In this document: piece by piece, positions 8,981 to 17,984 of the stretch
How the letters are laid out: every line of letters starts with the position of its first letter
Numbering within the stretch: position 1 is the stretch's first letter
Source: Nocardia gamkensis NBRC 108242
Lineage (GTDB): Bacteria; Actinomycetota; Actinomycetes; Mycobacteriales; Mycobacteriaceae
Assembly: GCF_001612985.1 (NCBI RefSeq)
Contig: NZ_BDBM01000040.1
Location: 1-64,000, forward strand
Reading direction: 5' to 3'
Length of the DNA stretch: 64,000 nucleotides
Notes under the pieces: generated by a model
The model's database searches: none
Told to the model about the DNA's origin: nothing
The model's input: the letters and a program-made list of their open reading frames with translations, nothing else
Translations under genes and position numbers: made by a program

Positions 8981-9065
8981 CTGTGTCCCTTTGGAGTAGA
9001 CGGAACCGACTTCTGCGAAAGATCCTGGGTCGCACCGCGCGCGTTCGGCAGCGCGGCGGCCACGA

Positions 9066-9677
9066 TCAGCGGACGAAGTAGATCGTGGCGAACAGCCCGA
9101 TCCACACGATGTCGACGAAGTGCCAGTAGTAGGAGACGACGATCGCCGCGGTGGCCTGCGCCGGGGTGAACTTGCTGACCTTGGTGCGCATCAGCAGGAA
9201 CACGAACGCGATCAGACCGCCGATCACGTGCAGACCGTGGAAGCCGGTGGTGATGTAGAACACCGAGCCGTAGGAGCTGCTGGAGATCGACGTGCCCTCG
9301 TGCACCAGGTTCGTGTACTCGTAGCCCTGGCCGCCGACGAAGAACGCGCCCATGATCAGCGTGATGACGTACCAGCGGCGCAGGCCGAACACGTCGCCCT
9401 TCTCCGCGGCGAACACGCCCATCTGGCAGGTGAACGACGACGCGACCAGCACGGCCGTGACCGGCACCGCGAGCTTCAGGTTCAGCTCGGTCGGCTCCGG
9501 CGGCCAGTTACCGTGCGCCTGGGCGCGCGCGACGAAGTACATCGCGAACAGGCCTGCGAAGAACATCAGCTCGCTCGACAGCCAGATGATGGTACCGACG
9601 CTGACCATGTTGGGCCGGTTCAGCGAATGCACACGCTGGGTAATGGCCGATCCTGGGGTCCCTACTGCGGTCGTCAC
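9066..9677 (-). CDS. ctaE: Cytochrome c oxidase subunit III
   Basis: Subunit III of the aa3 oxidase, 203 residues with about five membrane helices; family motifs HSLNRPNMVSVGT, SSELMFFAGLF and SYYWHFVDIVW are visible. An open frame runs to 10139, but homology begins at TTAVGTPGSAIT, giving GTG 9677. No Shine-Dalgarno precedes it; CATACT lies 7 nt upstream, so the operon message is probably leaderless. First gene of ctaE-qcrC-qcrA-qcrB, encoding half of the respiratory supercomplex; the partners ctaC and ctaF lie near 29-30.6 kb. Confidence 0.95.
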   Translation of the reverse strand: MTTAVGTPGSAITQRVHSLNRPNMVSVGTIIWLSSELMFFAGLFAMYFVARAQAHGNWPPEPTELNLKLAVPVTAVLVASSFTCQMGVFAAEKGDVFGLRRWYVITLIMGAFFVGGQGYEYTNLVHEGTSISSSSYGSVFYITTGFHGLHVIGGLIAFVFLLMRTKVSKFTPAQATAAIVVSYYWHFVDIVWIGLFATIYFVR

Positions 9678-9684
9678 GGGGGTA

Positions 9685-9690
9685 AGTATG
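9685..9690 (-). promoter_or_regulatory. -10 box of the ctaE-qcrCAB operon (leaderless)
   Basis: CATACT on the minus strand, 7 nt before GTG 9677, with a run of C and no Shine-Dalgarno in between. Confidence 0.5.
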
Positions 9691-9877
9691 ACTCGTCGTA
9701 GTACGACAGCCGAACCCGGGTACGAAACTCGTTCCTCCGTGTCCGAAAACGCAGGAAGGGACGGGCTCTCGACCAGGCGGGGCAGGGGGCGAGCGGGGTC
9801 GGCGACCCCCGGAACGGGTCGCAAAGCGCGGACGAACGCCCGGCCAGCATGACAGGTGAGGGTAAGGAGAAGCTGAG

Positions 9878-10309
9878 ATGAAGACGAATATGGGACCGCG
9901 GCTGTGGCGGCGGCTGTTCCGGCGGGACCGGCCCACCGCACTGGACCCGGCGCGAGCGGATCTGGTCGTGGTCGCGGCCTGCTTCGACGATACGGAGGCG
10001 TGCTCGGCCGTGCTGGCGCGCGCGACCGGTCTGACGCCGGACGCGCCCGCGGTGCTACGACACCACCTGCGCATCCCCCCGCGGCACGTGCCCACCGTCT
10101 GCGCGATCGCCGCACAGGACGGCTACTCCCCCGCGCCACGGGTCGGCGGCCCGGGCAGCGACGAACTCGAGACGCTGATCCTCCAGCGGGTGCAATTGCT
10201 GGACGCCCTGCACTGCTCCCAGGAACGCTCGCGCATGGCCGGCCTCGCCCAGCGCCACGACGGCACCGCCGACGGCTGGGACGCCCTGCAACCGGGCTCT
10301 AACCCGTAA
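9878..10309 (+). CDS. Hypothetical protein, 143 aa
   Basis: Not recognised. The protein opens with a basic stretch (LWRRLFRRDRP), then alternates hydrophobic strands and helices (ADLVVVAACFDD, SAVLARATGL) and has no signal peptide or membrane segment. AAGGAG at 9864-9869 stands 8 nt before ATG 9878, a strong start. It is divergent from ctaE and lies upstream of the repeat region that precedes trpD. Codon use looks like that of its neighbours (G/C in third positions), which supports it being a real gene. Confidence 0.7.
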   Translation: MKTNMGPRLWRRLFRRDRPTALDPARADLVVVAACFDDTEACSAVLARATGLTPDAPAVLRHHLRIPPRHVPTVCAIAAQDGYSPAPRVGGPGSDELETLILQRVQLLDALHCSQERSRMAGLAQRHDGTADGWDALQPGSNP

Positions 10310-10369
10310 CGGCCCAGCGTCCAGCCTCGCTAAACGACACCGACCGGCGACATCAGCTCGACTCCCGGT

Positions 10370-10728
10370 TCCGAGCGAAGCGAGACCGAGCATTGCCCGT
10401 TGGCCGCCGGCGCGCGTCGGAGCGGCCGCCACATAGGTGACAGGGATGCAAGCGGCTGCCGCATAGGCGGTAGGGGACGCAAGCGGCTGTCGACTCGAGT
10501 CGTCAGCCTGCGTCTATCGACCGTCTGCACCCGCGAGCGAGTTCGACACCTACGCGCCCAGCGCACCTCGGCTCCCGGTTTCGAGCGAAGCGAGACCGAG
10601 CATCCGCCCGTTCGTGGCCCGGCTCGCGTTTGCGCGGCCGTCGCGTAGGCGACGAAGGAGCAAGCGGCGGTCGCGCAAACGCGAGCCACAAAGGGGCCGC
10701 GAACACCCAGCGCCGCAGGCGCTGGAAA
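10370..10728 (+). repeat. Dispersed repeat copy 2 (inverted partner at 35.3 kb)
   Basis: Fills most of the 10310-10796 gap. Contains two units around CGAGCGAAGCGAGACCGAGC (near 10372 and 10572), a stretch with GTCGTCAGCCTGCGTCTATC, then the core GCGAGCCACAAAGGGGCCGC and a hairpin CCAGCGCC-GCA-GGCGCTGG at 10707-10725. Read in reverse, nearly the same sequence lies at 35332-35690. No gene is seen; short frames inside are repeat-derived. Confidence 0.85.
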
Positions 10729-10796
10729 GACCAACCCAGCTAGGCTGCGTGCGGACGAACTGGTGCGTGGAACCGGTGTGACGGGAGAAGTGTGGA

Positions 10797-11858
10797 ATGA
10801 GCGTGCGCAGCTGGCCTCAGGTGCTCGGAGTCCTCGCCGACGGTGGCGACCTGGCCGCGGACGACACGTCGTGGGCGATGAACGAGATCATGTCCGACAA
10901 CGCCACTCCCGCGCAGATCGCCGCATTCGGCGTCGCCATGAAGATCAAAGGCCCGACGCCCGCCGAACTGACCGGCTTGGCCGCGGGCATGCTCGACCAC
11001 GCCCGGCTGGTGCGCATCGATGGCGACGCGGTGGACATCGTCGGCACCGGCGGTGACCGGTCCGGTTCGGTGAACATCTCCACCATGTCCTCGATCGTGG
11101 TGGCCGCGGCCGGTGTTCCCGTGGTCAAGCACGGCAACCGGGCCGCGTCGTCGAAGAGCGGCGGCGCGGATGTGCTGGAAGCGCTCGGTGTGAAGCTCGC
11201 GCTCGGTCCCGAGGCGGTGGCGCACTGTGTGCGCGAGGTCGGCATCGGCTTCTGCTTCGCGGCCGTGTTCCATCCCGCCCTGCGCTATGCGGGGGCGGCC
11301 CGCAGCCAGATCGGCATACCGACGGTGTTCAACGTGCTCGGACCGCTGACCAACCCCGCGCAGCCACGTGCCGGGCTGGTCGGCTGCGCGTTCGCCGACC
11401 TGCTGCCCGTCATCGCGGGGGTGTTCGCCGAACGCGGTGCGAGCGCCCTGGTGGTGCGCGGTGACGACGGGCTCGACGAGATCACCACCTCGGACACCAC
11501 CGAGGCGTGGATCGTCTCGGGCGGACGGACGCGCCGGACCACCATCGATCCCACCCGCATCGGCATCCCCCGGGTCGAGCTGGACGCGCTGCGCGGCGGC
11601 GACGCCGAGGTGAACGCGGGTGTGGCCCGCGACGTGTTCGCCGGTCGCGGTGGAGCGGTCCGCGACGCGGTGCTGCTGAATTCGGCGGCGGCGATCGTGG
11701 CCTACGACTGGTCGCGCGGCGCGGGCGATCCGGACGCGGATCTGCACGCCGCGCTCGCCGCGGGCATCGACCGTGCCGCCGAGGCGATCGATGCGGGCAA
11801 GGCGGCCGCGCTGTTGGAGCGCTGGGCGAAGCTGACGCAGACACTCGGCGACAACTGA
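10797..11858 (+). CDS. trpD: Anthranilate phosphoribosyltransferase
   Basis: Joins anthranilate with phosphoribosyl pyrophosphate in tryptophan synthesis. The 353-residue protein shows the PRPP loop GTGGD (83-87), NISTMSS, KHGNRAASSKSG and NVLGPLTNPA, all diagnostic. GGGAGA upstream of ATG 10797 is the ribosome site. It stands alone, away from other trp genes, downstream of the repeat at 10.4 kb, and is divergent from the ctaE operon as in M. tuberculosis. Confidence 0.96.
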   Translation: MSVRSWPQVLGVLADGGDLAADDTSWAMNEIMSDNATPAQIAAFGVAMKIKGPTPAELTGLAAGMLDHARLVRIDGDAVDIVGTGGDRSGSVNISTMSSIVVAAAGVPVVKHGNRAASSKSGGADVLEALGVKLALGPEAVAHCVREVGIGFCFAAVFHPALRYAGAARSQIGIPTVFNVLGPLTNPAQPRAGLVGCAFADLLPVIAGVFAERGASALVVRGDDGLDEITTSDTTEAWIVSGGRTRRTTIDPTRIGIPRVELDALRGGDAEVNAGVARDVFAGRGGAVRDAVLLNSAAAIVAYDWSRGAGDPDADLHAALAAGIDRAAEAIDAGKAAALLERWAKLTQTLGDN

Positions 11859-12013
11859 CGCGGGTCGGTCGATGCGTGCGGGTCGACACGCTGACCTGAA
11901 CGAAGGCCCTGATCGGCGCTGTCGCGGCCGGTAACGTTCGAGGTGGCAATCCGGCGCATCGCCGAGTTCGTCGGGCACCGCGCCGGCCGGTCCGACCGAC
12001 GAGGAGCACAGAT

Positions 12014-12304
12014 ATGCGACCCATCGTTCCGGCGCTACTCGCTGTCCTCGCCACCGCGGGTATCGCCGCCGCCGCGCCAGGAGCGAACGCGGCCGAAGGG
12101 GCCTTGTTCGCCGCGGGCCGCAGCTACGAGAACCCGGCGGGCTGCCTCGATGTCGGCGACGGGTCCGATGTGGAGATCCGCAACCGCACCGACGGCGTCG
12201 TGCACCTGTACGACGTGCCGGGCTGCGCGGGCGATGTCGTCGAAGTGCTCGCGCCGAACGACGCCGCGTATTTCGCGGTGCTCAGCGTCCGGGTCGAGGA
12301 CTGA
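12014..12304 (+). CDS. Small secreted protein, 96 aa
   Basis: Not assigned to a family. Residues 1-27 form a signal peptide (basic start, hydrophobic core ALLAVLATAGIAAAA, cleavage probably after GANA). The mature part of about 69 residues has two cysteines (in AGCLDVG and PGCAGD) that could form a disulfide, and looks beta-rich. GAGGAG at 12001-12006 gives a clear start. It is convergent with the Lrp-type gene, 6 nt apart. Confidence 0.72.
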   Translation: MRPIVPALLAVLATAGIAAAAPGANAAEGALFAAGRSYENPAGCLDVGDGSDVEIRNRTDGVVHLYDVPGCAGDVVEVLAPNDAAYFAVLSVRVED

Positions 12305-12310
12305 ACGGGA

Positions 12311-12586
12311 CTAGTCGCCCAGCGAGAACGCGGCCTCCACTTCGGCCTGCGAGTACGACTTGAACGCGATGTGCGTCGTGGTGCGCAGGACACCGGGCGT
12401 CTTGTCGATCCGGGCGGTCACCACCTCGGCGATCTGCTCGTGGTCGCGCACCCGCACGATCGCGATCAAGTCCACGTCGCCCGCACAGGAGTAGACCTCG
12501 GCGACGCCCTCGGTGTCCGCGACCGCCTGCGCGGTCTCGGGGATGCGGCCGTTGTCGGCGTGAATCAAGACGATCGCGGTAATCAT
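12311..12586 (-). CDS. Lrp/AsnC ligand-binding domain protein
   Basis: A 91-residue stand-alone effector-binding (RAM) domain of the Lrp/AsnC family, lacking the DNA-binding half. Recognisable are the beta-alpha-beta-beta-alpha-beta order, the central CAGDVDLIAIV and the end TTTHIAFKSYS. Such proteins bind amino acids or act as partners of full-length regulators; the ligand cannot be told. ATG 12586 lies 5 nt after the stop of the upstream nuclease gene, so the two are probably cotranscribed and translationally coupled. Confidence 0.85.
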   Translation of the reverse strand: MITAIVLIHADNGRIPETAQAVADTEGVAEVYSCAGDVDLIAIVRVRDHEQIAEVVTARIDKTPGVLRTTTHIAFKSYSQAEVEAAFSLGD

Positions 12587-12591
12587 GACGC

Positions 12592-14442
12592 TCAGCCTAA
12601 GCGGTCGAGATAGCCCTGCTCGGTCGGTTGCGCGCGGACCGCCGCGTCGGCCAGTTCCGCCCAGCCCAGCCACCGCGCGGCGCCGAACAGCGGCTCTCGA
12701 TATCCCTCCGTGGTGCGCACGATCCGCACCCCCGGCCGGGCCAGCCAGCGCGCGACCAACGCCACCTCTTCCGGCGAAGCGCCCCGCAGCGGCGGCGCGT
12801 CTTCGGTGATCGGCGCTTCTCCCTCCGCCAGCGGGGGCTCGGCGAGAACCCCCGTCGGAATCACCGTTTCGGCGGCGGCGACGATCTGTTCCACGAGGGG
12901 CATCGGCGGCACGCCGCGCGGTGCCGTGCCGGAACCGGCCAGGCGGCCGTACCGGATGACCGCGAACTCCCACCCGCCGTCGCCGTCGGGATGCGCGGCG
13001 ATCAATTCGGCTATGCGTGCCAGCGCGGCCAGCCGTTGTGTACGGCGCAGCGCCCGCACCACCCGCGCCGCACGATCGCGCAGCCGCGCGGCCGCCTCGA
13101 AATGCTCGGCACGCGAGTGGGTTTCGATGCGATCGAGGATGGACCGGATCGGCGCGTCGCTGTGCCCGGCGAACAGTGAACGCACGAGCGCGGGCGCGGC
13201 AGCGTACTGCGCCATATCCAGCGGGTTGCCCGTGGACCCCGCCGGACAGCCGCCGACGAGGGCGGGCGGGCACTCGTGCACCGCCCTGCGCGACAGGCGC
13301 GTCGTGCAGGTGCGCAGTCCGGTGAACTCGGCGATGATCAAGCCCAGGTCGGCGGCGTCGTTGCGGGAGCGGAACGGCCCCAGCGCATCCCGAGTCGGTT
13401 CGCGCACCACCGAGAACCGCGGGAACGGCTCGTCGGTGAGGGTGAGCCACCAGGCCCGCTTGGGGAACTTCGACCGGCGGTTGTACGGCGGAGTGTGCGC
13501 CACCAGCAGCCGCAATTCGCGCACCCCCGCCTCGAGCGCGTGCGCGCACACCACGTGGTCGACCCGAATCGCCAGGGACACCATCTCTTTCATCCGGCCC
13601 CGGGTCTCCGAACCGGTGAAGTAGTTACGGACACGACGGCGAAGGTTCACCGCCGTACCTATATATAGGACTTCGTCGGAAGGACCGCGGAACAGATACA
13701 CACCGGGCGCAGCGGGGAGATCGGCCGCGAGGACGCGCTTGGAGCGCTGCCGGGGTGTGACGTCGGGCAGATAGTCCAGCAGCTCGGTGAGGCTGTGGAC
13801 GCCCTGGTTCCCGACTCGTCCGATCAGCGCGTGCAACACGTCGACGGTCGCCCGGGCGTCGTCCAGTGCGCGGTGGGTCGGTTGGGTGGAGGCGCCGAGC
13901 AAGCGCGCCAGCGAGCCGAGCCGCACGGAGGGGGCCTCGTCGCGCCCGAGCACCCGCCGCGCCAGTTTCACGGTGCACAGCACCTGCGCGGCCGGCCACG
14001 GGGTGTCGCACTGCGCCGCGGCGGCGCGCAGGAACGCCATGTCGAACCGGGCGTTGTGCGCGACCAGCACGGCGCCCGCGGCGAATTCGAGGAAGCCGGG
14101 CAGCACCGCCTCGATCCCCGGCGCGGCGTACACCATCGCGGTGGTGATGCCCGTGACGTGCACGATCGCGGGCGGAATCGCGCGTCCCGGGTTGACCAGT
14201 GTCGCGAATTCGCCGAGCACCTCCCCGCCGCGCACCTTCACCGCGCCGATCTCGGTGATGCCGTCGGCTCCGGGACTGGTCCCGGTGGTCTCCAGGTCCA
14301 CGACCACGAATGTGGTGTCGTACAAGGGGGTGTCGAGCTCGTCGAAAGCCAGCTGCTGGACGGCCGGGCGCGGCGCGGGGTCGGACACGGCGAGCAGCGT
14401 AGGGCGACGGTCCGACAGGAACCGGGCACGCGGATCCGCCAC
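12592..14442 (-). CDS. DEDD exonuclease / GIY-YIG nuclease fusion (Rv2191 type)
   Basis: A 616-residue two-domain nuclease. The N-terminal DnaQ-like exonuclease shows VVVDLETTG (D49, E51), AHNARFD and HRALDDAR. The middle carries a GIY-YIG domain (APGVYLF, then VLYIGTAVNLRRRV at about 245-270) as in UvrC and Cho, followed by a UVR-like helical stretch near ILDRIETHSRAEHFEAA. This architecture matches mycobacterial Rv2191; a role in DNA repair is inferred. GTG 14442 lacks a clear ribosome site, and a start further in (GTG at VSDPAP) cannot be excluded. Cotranscribed with the Lrp-type gene. Confidence 0.9.
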   Translation of the reverse strand: MADPRARFLSDRRPTLLAVSDPAPRPAVQQLAFDELDTPLYDTTFVVVDLETTGTSPGADGITEIGAVKVRGGEVLGEFATLVNPGRAIPPAIVHVTGITTAMVYAAPGIEAVLPGFLEFAAGAVLVAHNARFDMAFLRAAAAQCDTPWPAAQVLCTVKLARRVLGRDEAPSVRLGSLARLLGASTQPTHRALDDARATVDVLHALIGRVGNQGVHSLTELLDYLPDVTPRQRSKRVLAADLPAAPGVYLFRGPSDEVLYIGTAVNLRRRVRNYFTGSETRGRMKEMVSLAIRVDHVVCAHALEAGVRELRLLVAHTPPYNRRSKFPKRAWWLTLTDEPFPRFSVVREPTRDALGPFRSRNDAADLGLIIAEFTGLRTCTTRLSRRAVHECPPALVGGCPAGSTGNPLDMAQYAAAPALVRSLFAGHSDAPIRSILDRIETHSRAEHFEAAARLRDRAARVVRALRRTQRLAALARIAELIAAHPDGDGGWEFAVIRYGRLAGSGTAPRGVPPMPLVEQIVAAAETVIPTGVLAEPPLAEGEAPITEDAPPLRGASPEEVALVARWLARPGVRIVRTTEGYREPLFGAARWLGWAELADAAVRAQPTEQGYLDRLG

Positions 14443-14983
14443 GCAATGTCCGAATTACACCGTGGGGATTCTCGGGCGATACCCGGCAAATGATCTAGAA
14501 ATGCGGAAAAGAGACCCAGATCACAAAAGGTACGAAACTGTATCAAACATTGCCGCGAGTCTTGCGAAATGCAGTCGATCACCAGCAGGCGAGCCCGCGA
14601 CCCGCGGCTCTACGGCGTACGAACGGGCGACCATACTGTGCCCTACGGCATTTTCGGGCCATCTACCTGGCAAAACCTCGGTCGAGGCAACCCGGGGCCG
14701 CCGACCGGTCCGGCCCACTCCAGCGGACGGCCGAAACTGGACTTTTCCTGGGATTTCACCGCCGTTATCTTTTCGTGATTCCGTGGGACGTATCTCACAG
14801 CGTTTGGACCGCACAATTGTTGAGCAGACGCTTTTCGGATTGCCGGGCCTTTACAAATCACCGTGATGTGTTCGTAACCTTTTCGAGACCTCACGGAGTC
14901 CGCCGCGCCAACCGGTGCGGCCCAGACGAAGTCCGCGGCACCACCGGGTGCGGCGTCGTGAGGCAGATTGGGAGTTCCGCATC
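14443..14983. other. 541-nt intergenic region, divergent control region
   Basis: Lower in GC than the flanking genes and without a credible coding frame. It separates the nuclease gene from the first NlpC/P60 gene and holds the GTAACCT/CGAGACCT element at 14874-14891. The 93 nt from that element to the start codon leave room for a long leader. I saw no match to the c-di-AMP riboswitch core. Confidence 0.5.
14874..14891 (+). promoter_or_regulatory. Shared NlpC/P60 upstream element, copy 1
   Basis: GTAACCTTTTCGAGACCT, 93 nt before the first NlpC/P60 gene; 15 of 18 bases equal the element at 15647-15664 before the second one. The preceding GTGATGTGTTC suggests a GTnAC direct repeat as bound by MtrA-like regulators, which is only a suggestion. 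Confidence 0.45.
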
Positions 14984-15553
14984 ATGACGACCAACGCCGT
15001 CAAGCGTCACGCACAGCGCGCTGTTGCCGCCGGGGCCGTCGGCGCTGCCACTCTCGGCGCGTTCCTGCTGCCCGCAGCCCCCGCGTCGGCCCAGCCGGTG
15101 ACCCTCCCCGGCGTGGGAACCTTCGACGTTCCCAACGAGATCCCGGTCCCGCCGGCCCTGCCGGGCCTCGAGCTGCCCGGTCCCGCCCCCCTTCCTTTCG
15201 CCGCCCCCAAGAGCTCCGGCGAGATCGCCTTGGACGCCGCCATGAGCAAGGTCGGCTCCCCGTACGTCTACGGCGCCGCGGGTCCCAACTCGTTCGACTG
15301 CTCCGGCCTGGTCCAGTGGTCCTACCGCCAGGCGGGCGTCGAACTGCCCCGTACCAGCGGCGCGCAGCTGTCCGCGGGCAGCCCGGTCTCGCTGAACGAT
15401 CTGCAGCCGGGCGACCTCGTCTCGTTCTACGGCGGCAGCCACTCCGGCCTCTACGCCGGTGACGGCAACGTCGTGCACGCGTCCACCTCGGGTCAGCCCG
15501 TGAAGGTCGCGCCGATCTCCTCCATGCCGGTCGCGGGTGCGCGCCGCTTCTGA
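14984..15553 (+). CDS. Secreted NlpC/P60 peptidoglycan endopeptidase (short form)
   Basis: A 189-residue secreted hydrolase. Signal peptide about 1-36 (ends PASAQP), then a Pro-rich linker and an NlpC/P60 domain (about 80-189) with catalytic C106 in FDCSGLVQW, H153 in GSHSGLYAG and H165 in VVHAST. The family cleaves the D-Glu-mDAP bond of stem peptides. GGGAG at 14970-14974 lies 9 nt before ATG 14984. It sits beside a longer NlpC/P60 gene sharing the same upstream element, so the pair is probably coregulated. Confidence 0.93.
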   Translation: MTTNAVKRHAQRAVAAGAVGAATLGAFLLPAAPASAQPVTLPGVGTFDVPNEIPVPPALPGLELPGPAPLPFAAPKSSGEIALDAAMSKVGSPYVYGAAGPNSFDCSGLVQWSYRQAGVELPRTSGAQLSAGSPVSLNDLQPGDLVSFYGGSHSGLYAGDGNVVHASTSGQPVKVAPISSMPVAGARRF

Positions 15554-15562
15554 GAAGCAGCT

Positions 15563-15590
15563 GGTCGGGCCGCTGGATCGCGGCCCGACC
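15563..15590 (+). terminator. Hairpin after the first NlpC/P60 gene
   Basis: 11-bp perfect stem (15563-15573 with 15580-15590, arm GGTCGGGCCGC) and 6-nt loop, 10 nt after the stop codon. Confidence 0.7.
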
Positions 15591-15646
15591 GCACCAACGG
15601 CCCGTGATCGTTCCGTGCTCTACTGGACATCGATGCGGGCCGTTCC

Positions 15647-15664
15647 GTAACCTAACCGAGACCT
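15647..15664 (+). promoter_or_regulatory. Shared NlpC/P60 upstream element, copy 2
   Basis: GTAACCTAACCGAGACCT, 107 nt before the second NlpC/P60 gene. A short direct repeat TTCACGAGAGA (twice, near 15729-15754) lies between it and the start codon. Confidence 0.45.
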
Positions 15665-15770
15665 TCCACCGATTACCCGCGGTTCGCCGACGCAAACCTC
15701 GGTTTCGGCGAAGGACTCTGCGTCGGTTTCACGAGAGATCGCTTCACGAGAGAACGGGGCACCGCGGGCT

Positions 15771-16835
15771 GTGGCTGAACATCACCGGAGACAGCAGACC
15801 AAACGTCTGGTGGGCGGGACGCTGGCAGCCGGAATCCTGGCCGCGGGCCTCTACGGCGGCGGTCCGGCCGGAGCCGATCCGGTAGCACTTCCCTCGACGG
15901 CCACCGAAGCCGTGCAGCGGATGATCGATCTTTCTCATCAGTCCGAGCAGCTCAACCAGCAGGCACTGGGGGCGGAGGCCGAGCTGGAGGCGAAACTCGC
16001 CGTGCAGCGCGACGCCGACGCCCGGCTGGCCGCCAGTACCGACGTGGTCAACCGTGCCCGCGACGAGGTCCGCCGGTACCAGCCGGTCATCGACCGCACC
16101 GCGATCGCCGCCTACCAGGGCGCCCGCACCAACCGCCTGTTCGCCGTGCTGGTCAGCGACTCACCGCAGCAACTGCTCGACCAGATGTCAACGCTGGACG
16201 TGGTATCCGCGCAGACCTCCGAGCAGCTCGACCACTACGAGAAGGCCACCGACGCCGCCACCGCGGCCGAATCGGCGGCCCGCACCGCCTCCGACGCGGC
16301 CCGCTCCGCCGCGCAGAAGGCCGAGGCGGTGCGCATCGATCTGGAACACAAGCGCAGTGATCTCGGTGGCGCCATCGCCCAGGTGGTGCAGGCCTGGGGC
16401 ACGCTGTCGGCGAAGGACAAATCGGCTCTCGCCGGATCGCCGTTCCCGCCCGGATTCGACCGCGACACCCTCTTGCAGGGTCTCGTCCCCGGCAGCGGCA
16501 CCAGCGCACTGGCGGCGGGACTCACGCGAATCGGCGACCCCTACGTCTGGGGTGCCACCGGCCCGGACCAGTTCGATTGCTCCGGCTTGGTCCAGTGGGC
16601 CTTCAAGCAGGTCGGCAAGAACGTGCCACGAACCAGTTCGCAGCAGGCCACCTACGGCACCCCGGTGGCCAAGGACGATCTGCAGCCCGGCGACGTCGTC
16701 TTCTTCTACTCCGACATCTCGCACGTCGGCATCTACGCGGGAAACGGACTCATGTTGCACGCCTCGACCTTCGGCGTTCCCGTCGCGGTCGCGCCCATGG
16801 GCTCGACACCGTTCCATTCGGCTCGGCGATACTAG
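15771..16835 (+). CDS. Secreted coiled-coil NlpC/P60 endopeptidase (Rv2190c-like)
   Basis: A 354-residue secreted peptidoglycan hydrolase. Signal peptide about 1-36 (ends GPAGADP), a long alpha-helical coiled coil (about 45-205, rich in Ala, Glu, Arg) and a C-terminal NlpC/P60 domain with catalytic C270 (FDCSGLVQW) and H318 (SHVGIYAG). The coiled coil probably regulates or localises the enzyme, as in RipA-type proteins. The start is GTG 15771 with a weak ribosome site. Place and build match Rv2190c. Confidence 0.92.
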   Translation: MAEHHRRQQTKRLVGGTLAAGILAAGLYGGGPAGADPVALPSTATEAVQRMIDLSHQSEQLNQQALGAEAELEAKLAVQRDADARLAASTDVVNRARDEVRRYQPVIDRTAIAAYQGARTNRLFAVLVSDSPQQLLDQMSTLDVVSAQTSEQLDHYEKATDAATAAESAARTASDAARSAAQKAEAVRIDLEHKRSDLGGAIAQVVQAWGTLSAKDKSALAGSPFPPGFDRDTLLQGLVPGSGTSALAAGLTRIGDPYVWGATGPDQFDCSGLVQWAFKQVGKNVPRTSSQQATYGTPVAKDDLQPGDVVFFYSDISHVGIYAGNGLMLHASTFGVPVAVAPMGSTPFHSARRY

Positions 16836-16982
16836 ACCCTGTGAGCGAGCCAAGCAGCGGCACCGCACTACCCCAGGCACGACCGACCGGCTACGGACGA
16901 CCGTGAGCGACCCGCGCGGTCGACACGGCGCCTCCGCCACCGCACGGCACCGCGGCGCCATGTCGCCGGACGGTGCGCGCCG

Positions 16983-17984
16983 ATGACCGGCATGCGGAAA
17001 TCGCGCGACTGGTGGTCGGCGCGGCGGCGATTCGAGTTCTGCCTCACCGTCGCGATGGTGGTGGCGCTCACCGGCGTGTGCGTCGCGCTGATCATGTTGC
17101 CGAATACGGTGCTACCGAAACTGCGAGCCGCCGAACCGGGGACGACCGAGGCGGCGGGTCAGGCGGCCGCCGCCGATCCCAGGCTCGCCGAGGTGCGGCG
17201 CATCGTCGAACCGTTCGGCTCCATCGTCGCCCGCCAGGTGCCGACCGGCGACGGACGGCAATCCCTGGTCGTCGGCCATTCCGATCAGCGGATCGAAATC
17301 GACGTACTGGAGCGCGAACTCGGCGACGCCACCGCCGCGGTGACCGACGTCTGGGGTCCCGGCTGGGCGCAGTCCGCGCTCGTCGTGGTCGCCTCGTCGC
17401 CTTCGGAGTTCGCGGCTCTGCTGCGTTCGCCCGACCTCCTGCCCGCCGAAGTCGCCGCCGCGTCGGTCGCCGACCCGTTCACCCAGGGCAGCAGCCCCAC
17501 CGGCCAGCGTGTCGTCTTCGGTCCCGACACCGGACGCCGCCTCGATCCCGAAGGCATGGCCACCCTGCTGCGGCACGAACTCACCCACATCGCCGCGCGC
17601 GCGGACACCGTCGACGGCGCCCCGCTGTGGATGCTGGAAGGCTTCGCCGACTACACCGCGCACCACGGCGAAGGCCAGCGGTTCGCCGACATCGCCCCCA
17701 CCCTCACCGCGCATGCCCACGCCGGGCGGATCCCCGCCGAGCTGCCCGCCGACGCCGAGTTCTCCGGCCCCGACGCGGCCTTCACCTACGAAAAGGCCTG
17801 GTCGATCTGCGCATTCGTCGCCGAGAAATACGACCGTCCGCACCTCGTCCAGCTCTACCACCGCATCGCGGCGGGCAAACAGGACCCGACCACCGAAGAC
17901 GGCATCCTCCGCGAAGTCCTCGGCACCACCCGCACCGAGTTCATCGACGACTGGCGCGAGTGGGTACGAGCCCAGACCGCCTGA
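16983..17984 (+). CDS. Membrane-anchored HExxH metallopeptidase-like protein
   Basis: A 333-residue protein with one N-terminal membrane helix (about 19-41) and an extracellular gluzincin-like domain: HELTH at 198-202 and a downstream glutamate in WMLEGFADY (E219) that would be the third zinc ligand, as in the peptidase MA family. Substrate unknown; the location after two cell-wall hydrolases, where M. tuberculosis has Rv2189c, suggests envelope work. ATG 16983 and ATG 16992 are both possible; no strong Shine-Dalgarno. Confidence 0.85.
   Translation: MTGMRKSRDWWSARRRFEFCLTVAMVVALTGVCVALIMLPNTVLPKLRAAEPGTTEAAGQAAAADPRLAEVRRIVEPFGSIVARQVPTGDGRQSLVVGHSDQRIEIDVLERELGDATAAVTDVWGPGWAQSALVVVASSPSEFAALLRSPDLLPAEVAAASVADPFTQGSSPTGQRVVFGPDTGRRLDPEGMATLLRHELTHIAARADTVDGAPLWMLEGFADYTAHHGEGQRFADIAPTLTAHAHAGRIPAELPADAEFSGPDAAFTYEKAWSICAFVAEKYDRPHLVQLYHRIAAGKQDPTTEDGILREVLGTTRTEFIDDWREWVRAQTA

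Noticed and set aside
14443..14983. c-di-AMP (ydaO-type) riboswitch before the NlpC/P60 gene
   Set aside because: Such riboswitches precede related genes in other actinobacteria, but I could not find the conserved core here or at 53.94-54.32 kb.
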